This document shows positions 19,534 through 30,430 of a stretch of 64,000 bases of DNA, piece by piece. A model generated the notes under the pieces. The model searched no databases and was not told where the DNA came from. It saw nothing but the letters and a program-made list of their open reading frames with translations. Source of the DNA: Enhygromyxa salina (GTDB lineage Bacteria; Myxococcota_A; Polyangia; Nannocystales; Nannocystaceae); contig NZ_PVNL01000121.1 of NCBI RefSeq assembly GCF_002994635.1, forward strand, positions 1-64,000, given 5' to 3'. The translations under genes and the position numbers were made by a program. How positions within the stretch are numbered: the stretch's first letter is position 1; each line of letters opens with the position of its first letter.

Positions 19534-19806
19534 GGTGCCTCCTTCTAGCCGATGACTCGCGGCCACAAGAGAGCATCGCGTGCGTCATATCTGCGCTCGG
19601 GCATGCACCCGACTCAGCGGCTCGCGTGCACGACGGCGTGCATCTGGAGCACTATGCTCCTGCACGACCTGCGCTTCTGCGGTGCTGCACCCGCCGCACC
19701 ACCTAGAGCACCGACCAGTTTGAATTCACGACGCCAGGCACATCTGGGGCCGCACCTGCCGTTGTCGACTCGGCGCTCGCAGTATGCCGGATACAGCTTC
19801 GGCCTC

Positions 19807-19820
19807 GCTCCTGATATGGA
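19807..19820 (+). repeat. 14-bp direct repeat, right copy
   Basis: gctcctgatatgga, identical to 18409-18422. Confidence 0.6.
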
Positions 19821-19839
19821 GGGGCTTCGCAGCCCCTCC
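19818..19839. other. Short perfect hairpin
   Basis: ggaggggct-tcgc-agcccctcc: 9-bp perfect stem, 4-nt loop, overlapping the end of the right 14-bp repeat. No T-run on either side. Confidence 0.4.
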
Positions 19840-19992
19840 CCCATGCCGACGGAGTCGTCATGGGACCCCCGCCCCGGCGGGCCGGCAGAGCCAGCCAACT
19901 TTCGCGCAGTGGCTGCTCGGTCATCGTGGCTCCGGTCGCGGCGCAGCTATCTTCGACGGATCAGTCCGTACTAGAATTCCGGTCGAGTCTCG

Positions 19993-20787
19993 ATGCACTA
20001 CGACCACACTCTCGATGCGACACGCACGTGGATCGCGTGCCCGACTCCCAAGCCCGACGCGCGCGCCCGACTGATCTGTCTGCCCCACGCGGGCGCCAGC
20101 CCCAGCGCGTTTCGTCCCTGGGCCGACCTGGTTCCGAGCGACGTCGAGCTGCTCGCGGTGCGGCTGCCAGGACGAGGCGCGCGGGTCGACGAGCCGCTGT
20201 CGACCACCGCCCGCGACATCACGGATCCGCTGGCCCGCGCGATCGAGCCGCTGCTCGAGAGCTCTCAGGTGGTGATCTTTGGACACAGCCTCGGCGCGCT
20301 GCTCAGCCTCGAGCTGGTCTACGAGCTGCGACGGCGAGGCCTGCGCCCGCCCGCGCTGCTGGTGGTGTCGGGGCGCACGGTGCCAGGCACCGGACGCACG
20401 CTGCGGCTGCACGAGCTCCCGGACCGCCACCTGATCCGCGAGGTCCAGCGCATCTATGGCGGCATCCCGCGCGAGATCCTGGTCGAGCCCGCGATGCTCA
20501 AGCGGATGCTGCCGATCCTGCGGGCTGATCTCGCGGTCAACGAGAACCATCACGTCGACGACGAGCCGCCGATCGAGTCGAACATCTTGGCGCTCGGCGG
20601 CAACGAAGATCCCCACGTGACCCGCACGGAGCTCGAGCTGTGGCGCAACCGGACCACGGGCGCGTTCGACTGCGCGCAGTTCGACGGTGGTCACTTCTAT
20701 CTGTCGAGCGATCGAGGTCAGGCGTGGGTCCTCTCGAAGGTCGTCGAGGCCCTGTCGTCGCCGGCCACGTCTAAAACCGGAAATTGA
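19993..20787 (+). CDS. Type II thioesterase (alpha/beta hydrolase)
   Basis: 264 residues of the GrsT/TesA-like type II thioesterase family, which removes mis-primed acyl groups from carrier proteins of NRPS/PKS assembly lines. Visible motifs: LICLPHAGASPSAFRPW near the start, VRLPGRGAR, the nucleophile elbow GHSLGA with Ser about residue 99, GNEDPHV carrying the acid, and GGHFYL with the catalytic His about residue 232. No NRPS, PKS or acyl carrier protein gene is in the window, so this copy stands alone. ATG 19993. Its last 17 nt overlap the convergent TPR/barrel gene. Confidence 0.9.
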   Translation: MHYDHTLDATRTWIACPTPKPDARARLICLPHAGASPSAFRPWADLVPSDVELLAVRLPGRGARVDEPLSTTARDITDPLARAIEPLLESSQVVIFGHSLGALLSLELVYELRRRGLRPPALLVVSGRTVPGTGRTLRLHELPDRHLIREVQRIYGGIPREILVEPAMLKRMLPILRADLAVNENHHVDDEPPIESNILALGGNEDPHVTRTELELWRNRTTGAFDCAQFDGGHFYLSSDRGQAWVLSKVVEALSSPATSKTGN

Positions 20788-21994
20788 ACCCGGCGCCGGC
20801 CCACAGCTGAAACTGCCAGCGGCGACGCACGCCCAGGTTGGTCCACGGGGTCTCGCCAGGCTCGCAGCCCTCGCCGCTGCGGCCGTCACCGAAGATCGCA
20901 AACCCGGGCTGGGCCAGCAGCGCGATCATGCCGCGGCGGCGCGCGCCCATGAGGATCCCCAGCTCGAGCCGCGGGGCCAAGAGCACGCCGCTGCGGGAGG
21001 CGACGCGGGTGTTGGCGCCGATCCGACACGCCGGGGACACGCCGCCCGAGCGGATGTCGAGGCTCTGCCCGGCCAGCGCGACCACGCTGCCGATCCCGAG
21101 CGAGACCGCCTCGCGGCCGACAACCCAGGTCTGTTGGCCGAGCAAGCCCAGGCTGAAGCCCGACAGCAACAGCCCCGCGCGATTCGACCCGGCGCCGTTG
21201 TGCAGGCCAGTGTGCGCCGCGAGCAAGAACCGACGACGCGGGCCGAGGAACCCGCCGCCATGCAGGTCGAGCGCGATCATGCCTTCGGCGTTGATGTCCG
21301 CGGCCGCGTGGATCGTGGGGCTGTAGCCGCCGGCCATGCTGACCCCGAACCGACCATGGTGGGGGTAGTAGGGGGGCCGGGGCTGCGTCGGCGGGCTGTC
21401 GACGATCGCGCCGGGCTCGGGCTCGGGCTCGGGCTCCGGTTCGGGCTCGGGCTCGGGATCGGGCTGGGGCTCGACTTGATCCTCGTCGTCTTCGAACACG
21501 GGCATCAGCGCGGGCATCGTCGCTGGCGTGCCGCCGAGCTCGCGGATGATCGCGGCGACCTCGAAGCGATCTTCTGCGCGTGGATTCTGCTGAAGGTACG
21601 CGTTGTAGCTCTCGATCGCGAGGTCCCGCTCGTGCGTGCGTTGCTCCGGGGTCGGTGCGCTCAACGACAGCCGCTGGTGACACACACCCAGGTTGTAGTG
21701 CAGCTTGGGCGCGGGCAGCAGCGCGATCGCGGCCTCGTAGTGTTCGATCGCCAGGGCAAAGTCGCCGGCCCCGAACGCGGCCGATCCAGCCTGGACCTGG
21801 GCGCGCGCGGCTTGCTTTAGATCAGCCTCGCTCTGCTCGGGCGCCGCCGCGCGGGCTGTGGGGGTCCAGCTGACCGGCGTCCAGGACAACCCAACTGCGA
21901 GGATGATCGCGAGCCTGGTCGAGGGCCGGGTCGCGAGCACGCGCGCGCTCGGCCTCGCTCGTGGCCGCGCCCGCCAGCTGAGTTGGGCTCGCAT
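20771..21994 (-). CDS. TPR protein with predicted outer-membrane barrel domain
   Basis: 407 residues. A long basic n-region precedes a hydrophobic segment (LAIILAVGLSW) and an ARAAA-type signal cleavage. Residues about 55-150 form TPR-like helices (GSAAFGAGDFALAIEHYEAA, then LHYNLGVCHQRL). A Pro-Glu tract (about residues 170-195) encoded by gggctc hexamers separates them from a glycine-rich beta region with alternating hydrophobics, ending in FNFRF, the C-terminal Phe typical of outer-membrane barrels recognised by BamA. The gene follows the penicillin-binding-protein gene by 31 nt on the same strand, so an envelope role is plausible. Confidence 0.7.
   Translation of the reverse strand: MRAQLSWRARPRARPSARVLATRPSTRLAIILAVGLSWTPVSWTPTARAAAPEQSEADLKQAARAQVQAGSAAFGAGDFALAIEHYEAAIALLPAPKLHYNLGVCHQRLSLSAPTPEQRTHERDLAIESYNAYLQQNPRAEDRFEVAAIIRELGGTPATMPALMPVFEDDEDQVEPQPDPEPEPEPEPEPEPEPGAIVDSPPTQPRPPYYPHHGRFGVSMAGGYSPTIHAAADINAEGMIALDLHGGGFLGPRRRFLLAAHTGLHNGAGSNRAGLLLSGFSLGLLGQQTWVVGREAVSLGIGSVVALAGQSLDIRSGGVSPACRIGANTRVASRSGVLLAPRLELGILMGARRRGMIALLAQPGFAIFGDGRSGEGCEPGETPWTNLGVRRRWQFQLWAGAGFNFRF
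21418..21473. repeat. gggctc hexanucleotide tract (Pro-Glu codons)
   Basis: About nine mostly perfect gggctc units; on the coding (minus) strand they read Glu-Pro. The same hexamer forms the Gly-Ser tract in mutL. Confidence 0.7.
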
Positions 21995-22025
21995 GCGGCC
22001 CAGAGAGTACCTCGGGTTGGCGCCC

Positions 22026-23603
22026 TCAATCTGCGCCGGGCAGCGACGGCAGCGGACCCGGGATCGGCGGCAGCTCGTCCTCGAGGTCGGCCAGATCGGG
22101 CACCTCGTTGACGCCTGCGTCGTCGCCTCCGGCCGGCTTGCTCGGGCGCTCGGGGCTCTTCACGTGCGCGATCAGGGCGCCGGTCTCGGGATCGCGGGCG
22201 GGCAGCTCGAGCTTCTCGAGCCCAAGCTTGGCGGCCCGGGCCTCCGCGATCGCGTCGCGCCGCTCGAGGTAGATCTGAACCATCCGGCGCGCCGCGTAGT
22301 GGGCCTTGATCCGCCACTGCGCGTCGTTGGCCAGGACCACGGCGAACGCGATCTCGGGCCGCTCGGCGGGGGCGAAGCCGATGAACCAGTTGTAGTTGAG
22401 CACCGGATCGCGCTTGCCGGTCAGGCTGCCGGTCTTGCCCGCGATGTCGTAGGCCGGGATGAACTCGACACCCTGAGGATCGCGGAAGCTGTCGCGCGCG
22501 GTCCCAAACTTGGTGGTGCCGATCATCATCTGCCCGACCTGGTCGGCGACCGACTGGGCGATCGCGCGGCTGTGCTCGGGCACCTCGGGGGTCAGGTCGC
22601 TGCCGTCGGGGCCGACCACCTGCGCGACGATGTGCGGCGGCTGGTAGATGCCGCCGCGGGCATAGATACTGGCGAGCACGGCCGCGTGGACCGGGCTCAG
22701 GTCGACGTGCCAGAACCCCGCGGCCACCTTGGCGCGGGAGTTGGCGTCGGCCGGAATGTGGGCCGGGCTGATCTCGAGCGGGAACTCGAACGGGATCTCG
22801 GTCTGGAACAGCAAGCTCGTCGCTGTCTCTTCGAGCTTGCGCTGATCGAGGTGCCCGAGCGCGAGCTTGGCCAGGACCAGGTTATAGCTGTAGGCGATCG
22901 CGTTGCTCAGCGTGTCGCAGCGGGTGTCGAGCTTGGGATCGTCGACGAGCAGATCGTCGGAGATCCCCTGCAGCCCGCCGTGGAAGCAGACCTTGGTGGC
23001 CGGGGTGGCCGCGCCATTTTCGATCAGCGAAGCGGCGGTCACCAGCTTGAAGGTCGACGCCGCCGGGGCCCAGGCGGTGGTCAGGATCTCGAGCGGGTCG
23101 ACCTGGGGATCCATGCTCGAGTGCCCGGCGAACGCCAGCACCGAGTTGTCGCGCAGATCGAGCACGACCGCGGCCGCGTAGGGGACCTCGCGGTTGCGGA
23201 AGATGGTCTGGGCCGCCTGGTGAAGGACCGGGTCCAGGGTGTAGAGCAGGCGGTGGCCGTCGGCGAGGTCCTGCACGTACATGGCCGTGGCGGGGTCGAC
23301 CGACAGCTCGGCCTCGGCCGCCGCCTCGGCGCCCTGGGCAACCGGGGCCGTGGGCGCGGCGTCGGCCTCGAGGATCGGGGTCAGCGCGATCGCGGCCAGG
23401 TCGAGGCGATCGCGCCAGGCCAGGGGCGGCGGCGCGTTGTCGTCGACCAGGTTGGGCAGCGCCGTGGCGGGCTTGCGCAGCTCGTCCCGATCCTCGGGGA
23501 TCGACTGTTCCTGCACATAGAACGCGATTCCGCCCAGGGTTGCCAGGAAGAAGATGGCGCCCAATCCGCCAAATCGGCCTCGCGCGCTTCGCTCCTCCGT
23601 CAT
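22026..23603 (-). CDS. Penicillin-binding protein, transpeptidase only
   Basis: 525 residues. One N-terminal membrane helix (GAIFFLATLGGIAFYV) anchors a periplasmic D,D-transpeptidase that cross-links peptidoglycan. All three active-site motifs are present: PAASTFKL (SxxK, catalytic Ser), AYSYNLVL (SxN) and AGKTGSLTG (KTG). A region of about 100 residues between the helix and the transpeptidase is too short for a full class B dimerisation domain, so this is a reduced class B-like enzyme. ATG 23603 (MTEERSARG) is preferred over ATG 23618. Divergent from pgi across 88 nt. Confidence 0.9.
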   Translation of the reverse strand: MTEERSARGRFGGLGAIFFLATLGGIAFYVQEQSIPEDRDELRKPATALPNLVDDNAPPPLAWRDRLDLAAIALTPILEADAAPTAPVAQGAEAAAEAELSVDPATAMYVQDLADGHRLLYTLDPVLHQAAQTIFRNREVPYAAAVVLDLRDNSVLAFAGHSSMDPQVDPLEILTTAWAPAASTFKLVTAASLIENGAATPATKVCFHGGLQGISDDLLVDDPKLDTRCDTLSNAIAYSYNLVLAKLALGHLDQRKLEETATSLLFQTEIPFEFPLEISPAHIPADANSRAKVAAGFWHVDLSPVHAAVLASIYARGGIYQPPHIVAQVVGPDGSDLTPEVPEHSRAIAQSVADQVGQMMIGTTKFGTARDSFRDPQGVEFIPAYDIAGKTGSLTGKRDPVLNYNWFIGFAPAERPEIAFAVVLANDAQWRIKAHYAARRMVQIYLERRDAIAEARAAKLGLEKLELPARDPETGALIAHVKSPERPSKPAGGDDAGVNEVPDLADLEDELPPIPGPLPSLPGAD

Positions 23604-23609
23604 CGTCTC

Positions 23610-23638
23610 GCCATACATCGTGCGTCGGTCCAGGTCAA
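23610..23638 (-). promoter_or_regulatory. Possible promoter of the penicillin-binding protein gene
   Basis: On the minus strand TTGACC (23638-23633), 17-nt spacer, TATGGC (23615-23610). The -35 is close to consensus, the -10 is poor. It would start transcription at about the ATG at 23603 and so give an almost leaderless mRNA, and would exclude the upstream ATG 23618. Confidence 0.25.
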
Positions 23639-23691
23639 AAACTCGGCATACGGGGGCATGGTCGGCGCTGGGCCAATGGTGATAGGGATAG

Positions 23692-24942
23692 GTGGTGAGC
23701 AAGCCCGAGACGACGACCCTGTCAGGCTCCCGGACCCCATGGTTGGATGCGGCGGCCCCCGACGAGTCGCGCCCGCCTCATCGCGTCACGTTCGGGCCCG
23801 AAGATCCGACGGCGGCCAACGTGGCCGCGAGCGATCGAGCGATCGTCGAGCTGCTCGAGGCGCGCCCGTCGTGGCTCGACATCGAGGCGGGGATCGTCAG
23901 CGACAAAGATCTGCGCCGCGTGCCGGTCGGCCCAACCTTGCTGCTGGGGTTCGGCGGCAGCGCACTCGGTGCCCGCGCGGCCCTCGAGTTCGCGGAGGTC
24001 GCGGGGCTGCGGCCTGGGCCTCAGCGGATCCTGGACTCGGTCGATCCCTGGGTCGTGGGTGACTGCCTGGACTGGGCGACCGCCTGCAACGCGAAGCTGC
24101 TGATCGTGTCGAAGAGCGGCAACACGATCGAGGTGCTGCGCCTGCTCGACGCCTGCCTGGCCCGCGGGCTCGAGCCCGCGACGATCATCAGCGATCCCGT
24201 CGATGCGACCGCCGCTTCACTTCCGCCGATCAACGCCCGCGTGCGTGAGGCGAGCGGCGGCAGCCACATCGAGCTGACCATGCCCGCGGCGGTCGGGGGT
24301 CGCTGGTCGGTGCTCACCGCGGTCGGGCAGGTCCCGCTGCGGGCCGCCAACCTCGATCCCATGCTTCTGACTCGGGCCGCGATCCACGAGCGCGAGCGGC
24401 TCGCGTCGGGGCCAGATGCACGCGCCGCGCTCGCGCGCTCGCTCGGGTGGCGGCTCGACCACCCCGCGCCGTACTCGATCCTGTGGTGCTACAGCGAGGT
24501 CCTGATGCACTGGGCGGCGTGGACCCAGCAGCTCGAGTGCGAGAGCTTGGGCCGCGTGCGCGAGGACGGCTCGCGGGTCGGAGAGCTGGTCACCGCGCTG
24601 CGAGGCCCGGCCGATCAGCACAGCGTCGCGCAGCTGCTGCTCGACGGTCCGGCGCGTGGCCGGGTGACCTTCGCCGACTTCGACGATGACCCCGCGGGCA
24701 CCTACGCCGGGGACCTCGCTGAGCTCGCGCGGCTGCGGGTGATCGAGCGCGACGCCACCTGCGAAAGCATGACTTTGCCCACACGGACCCTCCTGGTGCG
24801 TGACAGGAGCCCCTCGAGCCTGGGGGCGCTGATGTTGCACGGGATGATCGAGACCGCCGTCACGGCTGCCTCCTTGTCGATCGATCCCTACGGCCAGCCC
24901 GCGGTCGAGAAGATCAAGCGCGGCATCCGTGTTCGTTTGTGA
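23692..24942 (+). CDS. pgi: Glucose-6-phosphate isomerase
   Basis: Interconverts glucose-6-phosphate and fructose-6-phosphate. 416 residues, slightly short for the family (about 430-450). SIS-domain and Pgi motifs are visible: LLGFGGSALGARAAL and the phosphate-binding LIVSKSGNTIEV, GGRWSVLTAVGQVPL, RGPADQHSVAQLLLDGP containing the catalytic-region DQHS, and the C-terminal DPYGQPAVEKIKRG (QP-V-E signature). Starts at GTG 23692 or the next GTG at 23695. Divergent from the penicillin-binding protein gene. Confidence 0.88.
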   Translation: MVSKPETTTLSGSRTPWLDAAAPDESRPPHRVTFGPEDPTAANVAASDRAIVELLEARPSWLDIEAGIVSDKDLRRVPVGPTLLLGFGGSALGARAALEFAEVAGLRPGPQRILDSVDPWVVGDCLDWATACNAKLLIVSKSGNTIEVLRLLDACLARGLEPATIISDPVDATAASLPPINARVREASGGSHIELTMPAAVGGRWSVLTAVGQVPLRAANLDPMLLTRAAIHERERLASGPDARAALARSLGWRLDHPAPYSILWCYSEVLMHWAAWTQQLECESLGRVREDGSRVGELVTALRGPADQHSVAQLLLDGPARGRVTFADFDDDPAGTYAGDLAELARLRVIERDATCESMTLPTRTLLVRDRSPSSLGALMLHGMIETAVTAASLSIDPYGQPAVEKIKRGIRVRL

Positions 24943-25287
24943 GCAACACGGGCCGGGCGGACCCGAGTGCCGTTGGCCTCCCGCGCCCGGCGCAGCGCCT
25001 CTCGCTTGCGAGCCCGGCCGTCGGGCCCATGGCGAGCATCGGCCATGGACGCGCGGTCGGGCGACCCCCGCCCCATGGGTCACACATGCAGCCGAGAGCG
25101 CAAGCCCGAGCCGCGAACCGACCGGGCGAAGCTGAGGGGGACTGAACAGGTGGGGCGCCGGAAGGAAGTGTGGGAGAGCTTTCTGAGCCCCACTTTGCTA
25201 CCCTGCCGGGCGAGCGGCCCACGCTGACCAGATTTGGCGGTTGGTCGCTCGCGGTCGAAGCGCGAGTCTTCGACGACCGAGTGCTGC
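24943..25287. other. 345-nt intergenic region
   Basis: Between pgi and the diguanylate cyclase gene on the same strand. No gene, tRNA, or GEMM-type c-di-GMP riboswitch was recognised; several short open frames lack support. Presumably carries the promoter of the cyclase gene. Confidence 0.5.
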
Positions 25288-26181
25288 ATGCGAGACGAGA
25301 ACCAGGACACGATCGTCCACGCGAAGGTGGACGAGACCCAAGGGCCCAAGGTCAAGCGCAAGGACGCTTGTTTGGTCGTGATCTACGGGCAAGACCTCGG
25401 CCGCAAGTACAACATCGTCGGTCGTGATCTTCGCATCGGTCGCGCGACGACCAACGACATCTGCCTGAGCCAAGACGCCGTCTCGCGCGAGCACGCCTAC
25501 ATCATCGTCGACGACTTCGGGATCAAGATCCGCGACAACGACTCGACCAACGGCACCTACATCAACGACAACAAGATCCACGAGGCCTATCTGCGGGATG
25601 GGGACCTCGTGAAGGTCGGTCGCTCGATCTTCAAGTTCTTGTCGGGCGAGAACATCGAGAGCTCCTACCACGAAGAAATCTTCCGGTTGTCGACGGTCGA
25701 CGGGCTCACGCAGGTGTTCAACCGTCGCTACTTCATGGAGACCCTCGAGCGCGAGCTCAGCCGCGCGCGTCGCTACGATCGGCCGCTCGCGCTGTTGATC
25801 TTCGACATCGACTACTTCAAGAAGTGCAACGACAACTTTGGTCACCGCGCGGGTGACTTCGTGCTGCGCCGCATCGCCGAACTCGTGACCATGCGCGCCC
25901 GCAAGGTCGACGTCGTCGCGCGCTACGGCGGTGAAGAGTTCACCGTGATCCTGCCCGAGATCGAGATCAAGGGCGCCCACATCTTCGCGGAGAAGATCCG
26001 CAAGCTGATCGACGAGGAAGACTTCGCGTTCGAGGGTCGCAAGATCCCGGTCACGATCTCGATCGGGGTCGCGGATCTCGACAGCTCGGTCGCCAACGCT
26101 GACGATCTGATCCAGACAGCGGATCGGCGCCTGTACGCGGCCAAGTCTGGCGGCCGCAACCGCGTCGTCGACCACGGTTGA
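25288..26181 (+). CDS. FHA-GGDEF diguanylate cyclase
   Basis: 297 residues. N-terminal FHA domain (about residues 30-110) with the phospho-Thr-binding set: GRDLRIGRA, DAVSREHA, DSTNGTYIN. C-terminal GGDEF domain (about 130-290): FDIDYFKKCND metal/substrate region, ARYGGEEF active-site loop at residues 214-218, and ISIGVAD. The RxxD product-inhibition site is present as RKVD ending five residues before GGEEF. So it should make c-di-GMP from GTP, with feedback inhibition, and the FHA domain may couple it to a Ser/Thr kinase such as those in this window. Cytoplasmic. ATG 25288 (MRDENQD) fits the folded start; upstream frame is open but not protein-like. Confidence 0.94.
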   Translation: MRDENQDTIVHAKVDETQGPKVKRKDACLVVIYGQDLGRKYNIVGRDLRIGRATTNDICLSQDAVSREHAYIIVDDFGIKIRDNDSTNGTYINDNKIHEAYLRDGDLVKVGRSIFKFLSGENIESSYHEEIFRLSTVDGLTQVFNRRYFMETLERELSRARRYDRPLALLIFDIDYFKKCNDNFGHRAGDFVLRRIAELVTMRARKVDVVARYGGEEFTVILPEIEIKGAHIFAEKIRKLIDEEDFAFEGRKIPVTISIGVADLDSSVANADDLIQTADRRLYAAKSGGRNRVVDHG

Positions 26182-26319
26182 TCTGGCTGGCATGACTGGT
26201 TGGCCTGATCGAGCGGGCGGATCGGGCCGGCAGGTTGTGCGCGACTGGGTGACCGGGCCCGTTTCGCAGCTCGCGGTCACTCGCTGCGCTCGCTGCCATT
26301 GTCTATAAAGGCCTCCGGG

Positions 26320-28397
<2,078 letters not shown>

Positions 28398-28401
<4 letters not shown>

Positions 28402-29420
28402 CCGACCTCGCGCGCGCCGTCGCGATCGTCGGGCCGACGGCGGCGGGCAAGAGCTCGCTCGCGCTGGCGGTCGCCGAGCCGCTCGGGCTGCCGATCTTGT
28501 GCTGCGACTCGGTCCAGATCTATCGCGGGCTCGACATCGGCGCGGCCAAGCCCAGCGCCGAAGACCGCTCGCGCGTGCCCCATCGCCTGCTCGATCTCGT
28601 CGATCCCGATCAGCGGTTCTCGGCGGGCGAGTACGGTGCGCTCGCGCAGGCCGAGCTCGCGCGCGGGCCCGCGATCATCTGTGGCGGGACCGGGTTGTAC
28701 CTGCGCGCGACTGGCTGGACCTACTCGGGTCGTGGGCCCGGCGACGCGAGTCCCGAGACGGACGAGGCGTGCAACCCTGATCGCGGGGACCGACGTGTGC
28801 AGTTCGAATCGCAGTGGATGGCGCGCGAAGCCAGCGAAGCGGGCGCCATCCATCGGGCCCTGTGCGGGCGCGATCCCGAGACCGCGGCGGGGATCCATCC
28901 CCACAACGTCGTCCGTGCGCTGCGTAGCCTGTGGCTGTGCGAACACCACCAGGCACCGATCAGCGCGGTCCGCAGGCAGGATCCGCCGCGGCCTGTGATC
29001 GAGCTCCTGATGGTCGTCATCGATCCCGGCGTGGCGGCCGTCGACGCGGCGATCGATCGTCGCTGCGAGGCCATGCTCACCCGCGGATGGTTGGCCGAGG
29101 TGGAGAAGCTGGTGGCGGCCGGTTATGATGCTCGCTACAAGGCGATGCGAAGCCTCGGCTACCGCGAACTGCTCGACCACATCCACGGCCGCTCCTCGCT
29201 CGAGCAAGCCAAGACCGCGATCCAGCGAGCGACCCGCAACTACGCTCGACGGCAGCGCACCTACTTTCGCCACCAGTTCAAAGATCTTCTTCCGATGGCG
29301 CGGATCGTCAACATCGACCACCCAGACGCGTTTCCTGTCGCTCGAGTCGCGGCCTTCCTCGCGGGCGAGACCGGCTTGGATACGAGCTCGGACCCACACT
29401 TGGACCGGGGGCCAGCGTGA
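28398..29420 (+). CDS. miaA: tRNA dimethylallyltransferase
   Basis: Transfers a dimethylallyl group to A37 of tRNAs that read UNN codons. 340 residues from GTG 28398. Motifs: P-loop VGPTAAGKSSLAL, CCDSVQIYRGLDIGAAKP (DSxQxYRxLDIGTAKP signature), ICGGTGLYLRA, and YKAMRSLGYREL with the C-terminal RNYARRQRTYFRHQ. The start codon overlaps the mutL stop as GTGA, and its own stop overlaps the accA start the same way, so the three genes are one translationally coupled operon. Confidence 0.96.
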
Positions 29421-30397
29421 CCAACACGCGCGTCCTCGACTTCGAGAAGCCGATCGTCGAGCTCGAGGGCAAGATCCGCGAGCTCAAGCTGCTGCTCGCT
29501 GGCGGCAACGAGGACATGGCCAAGGAGATCGAGCGGCTCGAAGCCCGCGCTTCGCAGCTGCAGCGCGAGCACTACGCCCAGCTCTCCGCGTGGGAGCAGC
29601 TGCAGCTGGCCAAGCACCCCGACCGGCCCTACACCTTCGACTACGTCGGCGAGATCACCACCGACTTCGTCGAGCTCAAGGGCGATCGGGCCTACCACGA
29701 CGACCCGGCGATCGTCGCCGGGATGGGTCGGCTGCGCGGCCGCCGGGTGATGATCATTGGCCACCAAAAGGGCCGCAACACCAAAGAGAACGTGCTGCGG
29801 AACTTCGGGATGGCCCGCCCAGAGGGCTACCGCAAGTGCCAGCGACTGATGCGGCTCGCCCAGCAATTCAAGCTGCCGATCATCTGCCTGATCGACACCG
29901 CGGGCGCGTACCCGGGGATCGGCGCAGAGGAGCGCGGCCAGGCCGAGGCGATCGCCGCCAGCCTCGAGCTCATGGCCGCCCTGCGGGTCCCCACGATCTC
30001 CGTGGTGATCGGCGAGGGCGGGTCCGGCGGGGCCCTGGCGATCGGCCTGACCAATCGCATCCTCATGCTCGAGCACGCGGTGTACTCGGTCATCTCGCCG
30101 CGTGGCTGCGCGTCGATCCTCTGGAAGAACCCCGAGGCCGAGCAGACCGCCGCCGAGCAGCTGCGCATGACCGCGGAGGATCTGCTCAACTTCGGGGTCT
30201 GCGACGGGATCATCCGCGAGGCGATCGGCGGCGCACACCGGGGCCTCACCGTCACCGCCGCCGCGCTCGAGCAGGCGCTCGACGAGCACCTCATCGAGCT
30301 CGCCAAGCTCTCACCCGAGCAGCTGATCGAAGATCGCTACGCCAAATTCCGCGCGATCGGCCACATCGAGTCCCGCGCCGACGCCTCGGCCGAGTGA
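29417..30397 (+). CDS. accA: Acetyl-CoA carboxylase carboxyltransferase subunit alpha
   Basis: Carboxyltransferase alpha subunit, which with AccD moves the carboxyl group from biotin to acetyl-CoA in the first step of fatty acid synthesis. 326 residues, family length about 317. Family blocks are plain: LDFEKPIVELEGKI at the N-terminus, HPDRPYTFDYV, FVELKGDRAYHDD, GHQKGRNTKEN, LIDTAGAYPGIGAEERGQAE and VIGEGGSGGALAI. GTG 29417 overlaps the miaA TGA by 4 nt. accD is not in the window. Confidence 0.97.
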   Translation: MTNTRVLDFEKPIVELEGKIRELKLLLAGGNEDMAKEIERLEARASQLQREHYAQLSAWEQLQLAKHPDRPYTFDYVGEITTDFVELKGDRAYHDDPAIVAGMGRLRGRRVMIIGHQKGRNTKENVLRNFGMARPEGYRKCQRLMRLAQQFKLPIICLIDTAGAYPGIGAEERGQAEAIAASLELMAALRVPTISVVIGEGGSGGALAIGLTNRILMLEHAVYSVISPRGCASILWKNPEAEQTAAEQLRMTAEDLLNFGVCDGIIREAIGGAHRGLTVTAAALEQALDEHLIELAKLSPEQLIEDRYAKFRAIGHIESRADASAE

Positions 30398-30408
30398 ACC
30401 GTTTCCGC

Positions 30409-30428
30409 TCCCCAAGCTGATAACTGCC
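30409..30428 (-). repeat. Fragment of the dispersed hairpin repeat
   Basis: ccaagctgataactgcc (30412-30428) matches 14393-14409 at 16 of 17 positions. It lies 12 nt after the accA stop and ends 2 nt before the start of the next gene. Confidence 0.55.
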
Positions 30429-30430
30429 TT

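Larger units (their letters stand above)
19567..19992. other. 426-nt stretch without a convincing gene
   Basis: No gene seen. It contains the right copy of the 14-bp direct repeat and a short hairpin (19818-19839). Open frames on both strands lack start signals, family motifs and codon bias. It precedes the thioesterase gene and presumably holds its promoter. Confidence 0.5.

Noticed and set aside
19552..19974. + strand frame of 140 codons between the lipoprotein and thioesterase genes
   Set aside because: Composition is unlike coding sequence here and no motif is present; antisense frame equally empty.
24943..25287. Possible c-di-GMP riboswitch upstream of the cyclase gene
   Set aside because: No GEMM-type conserved core or helix pattern recognised.
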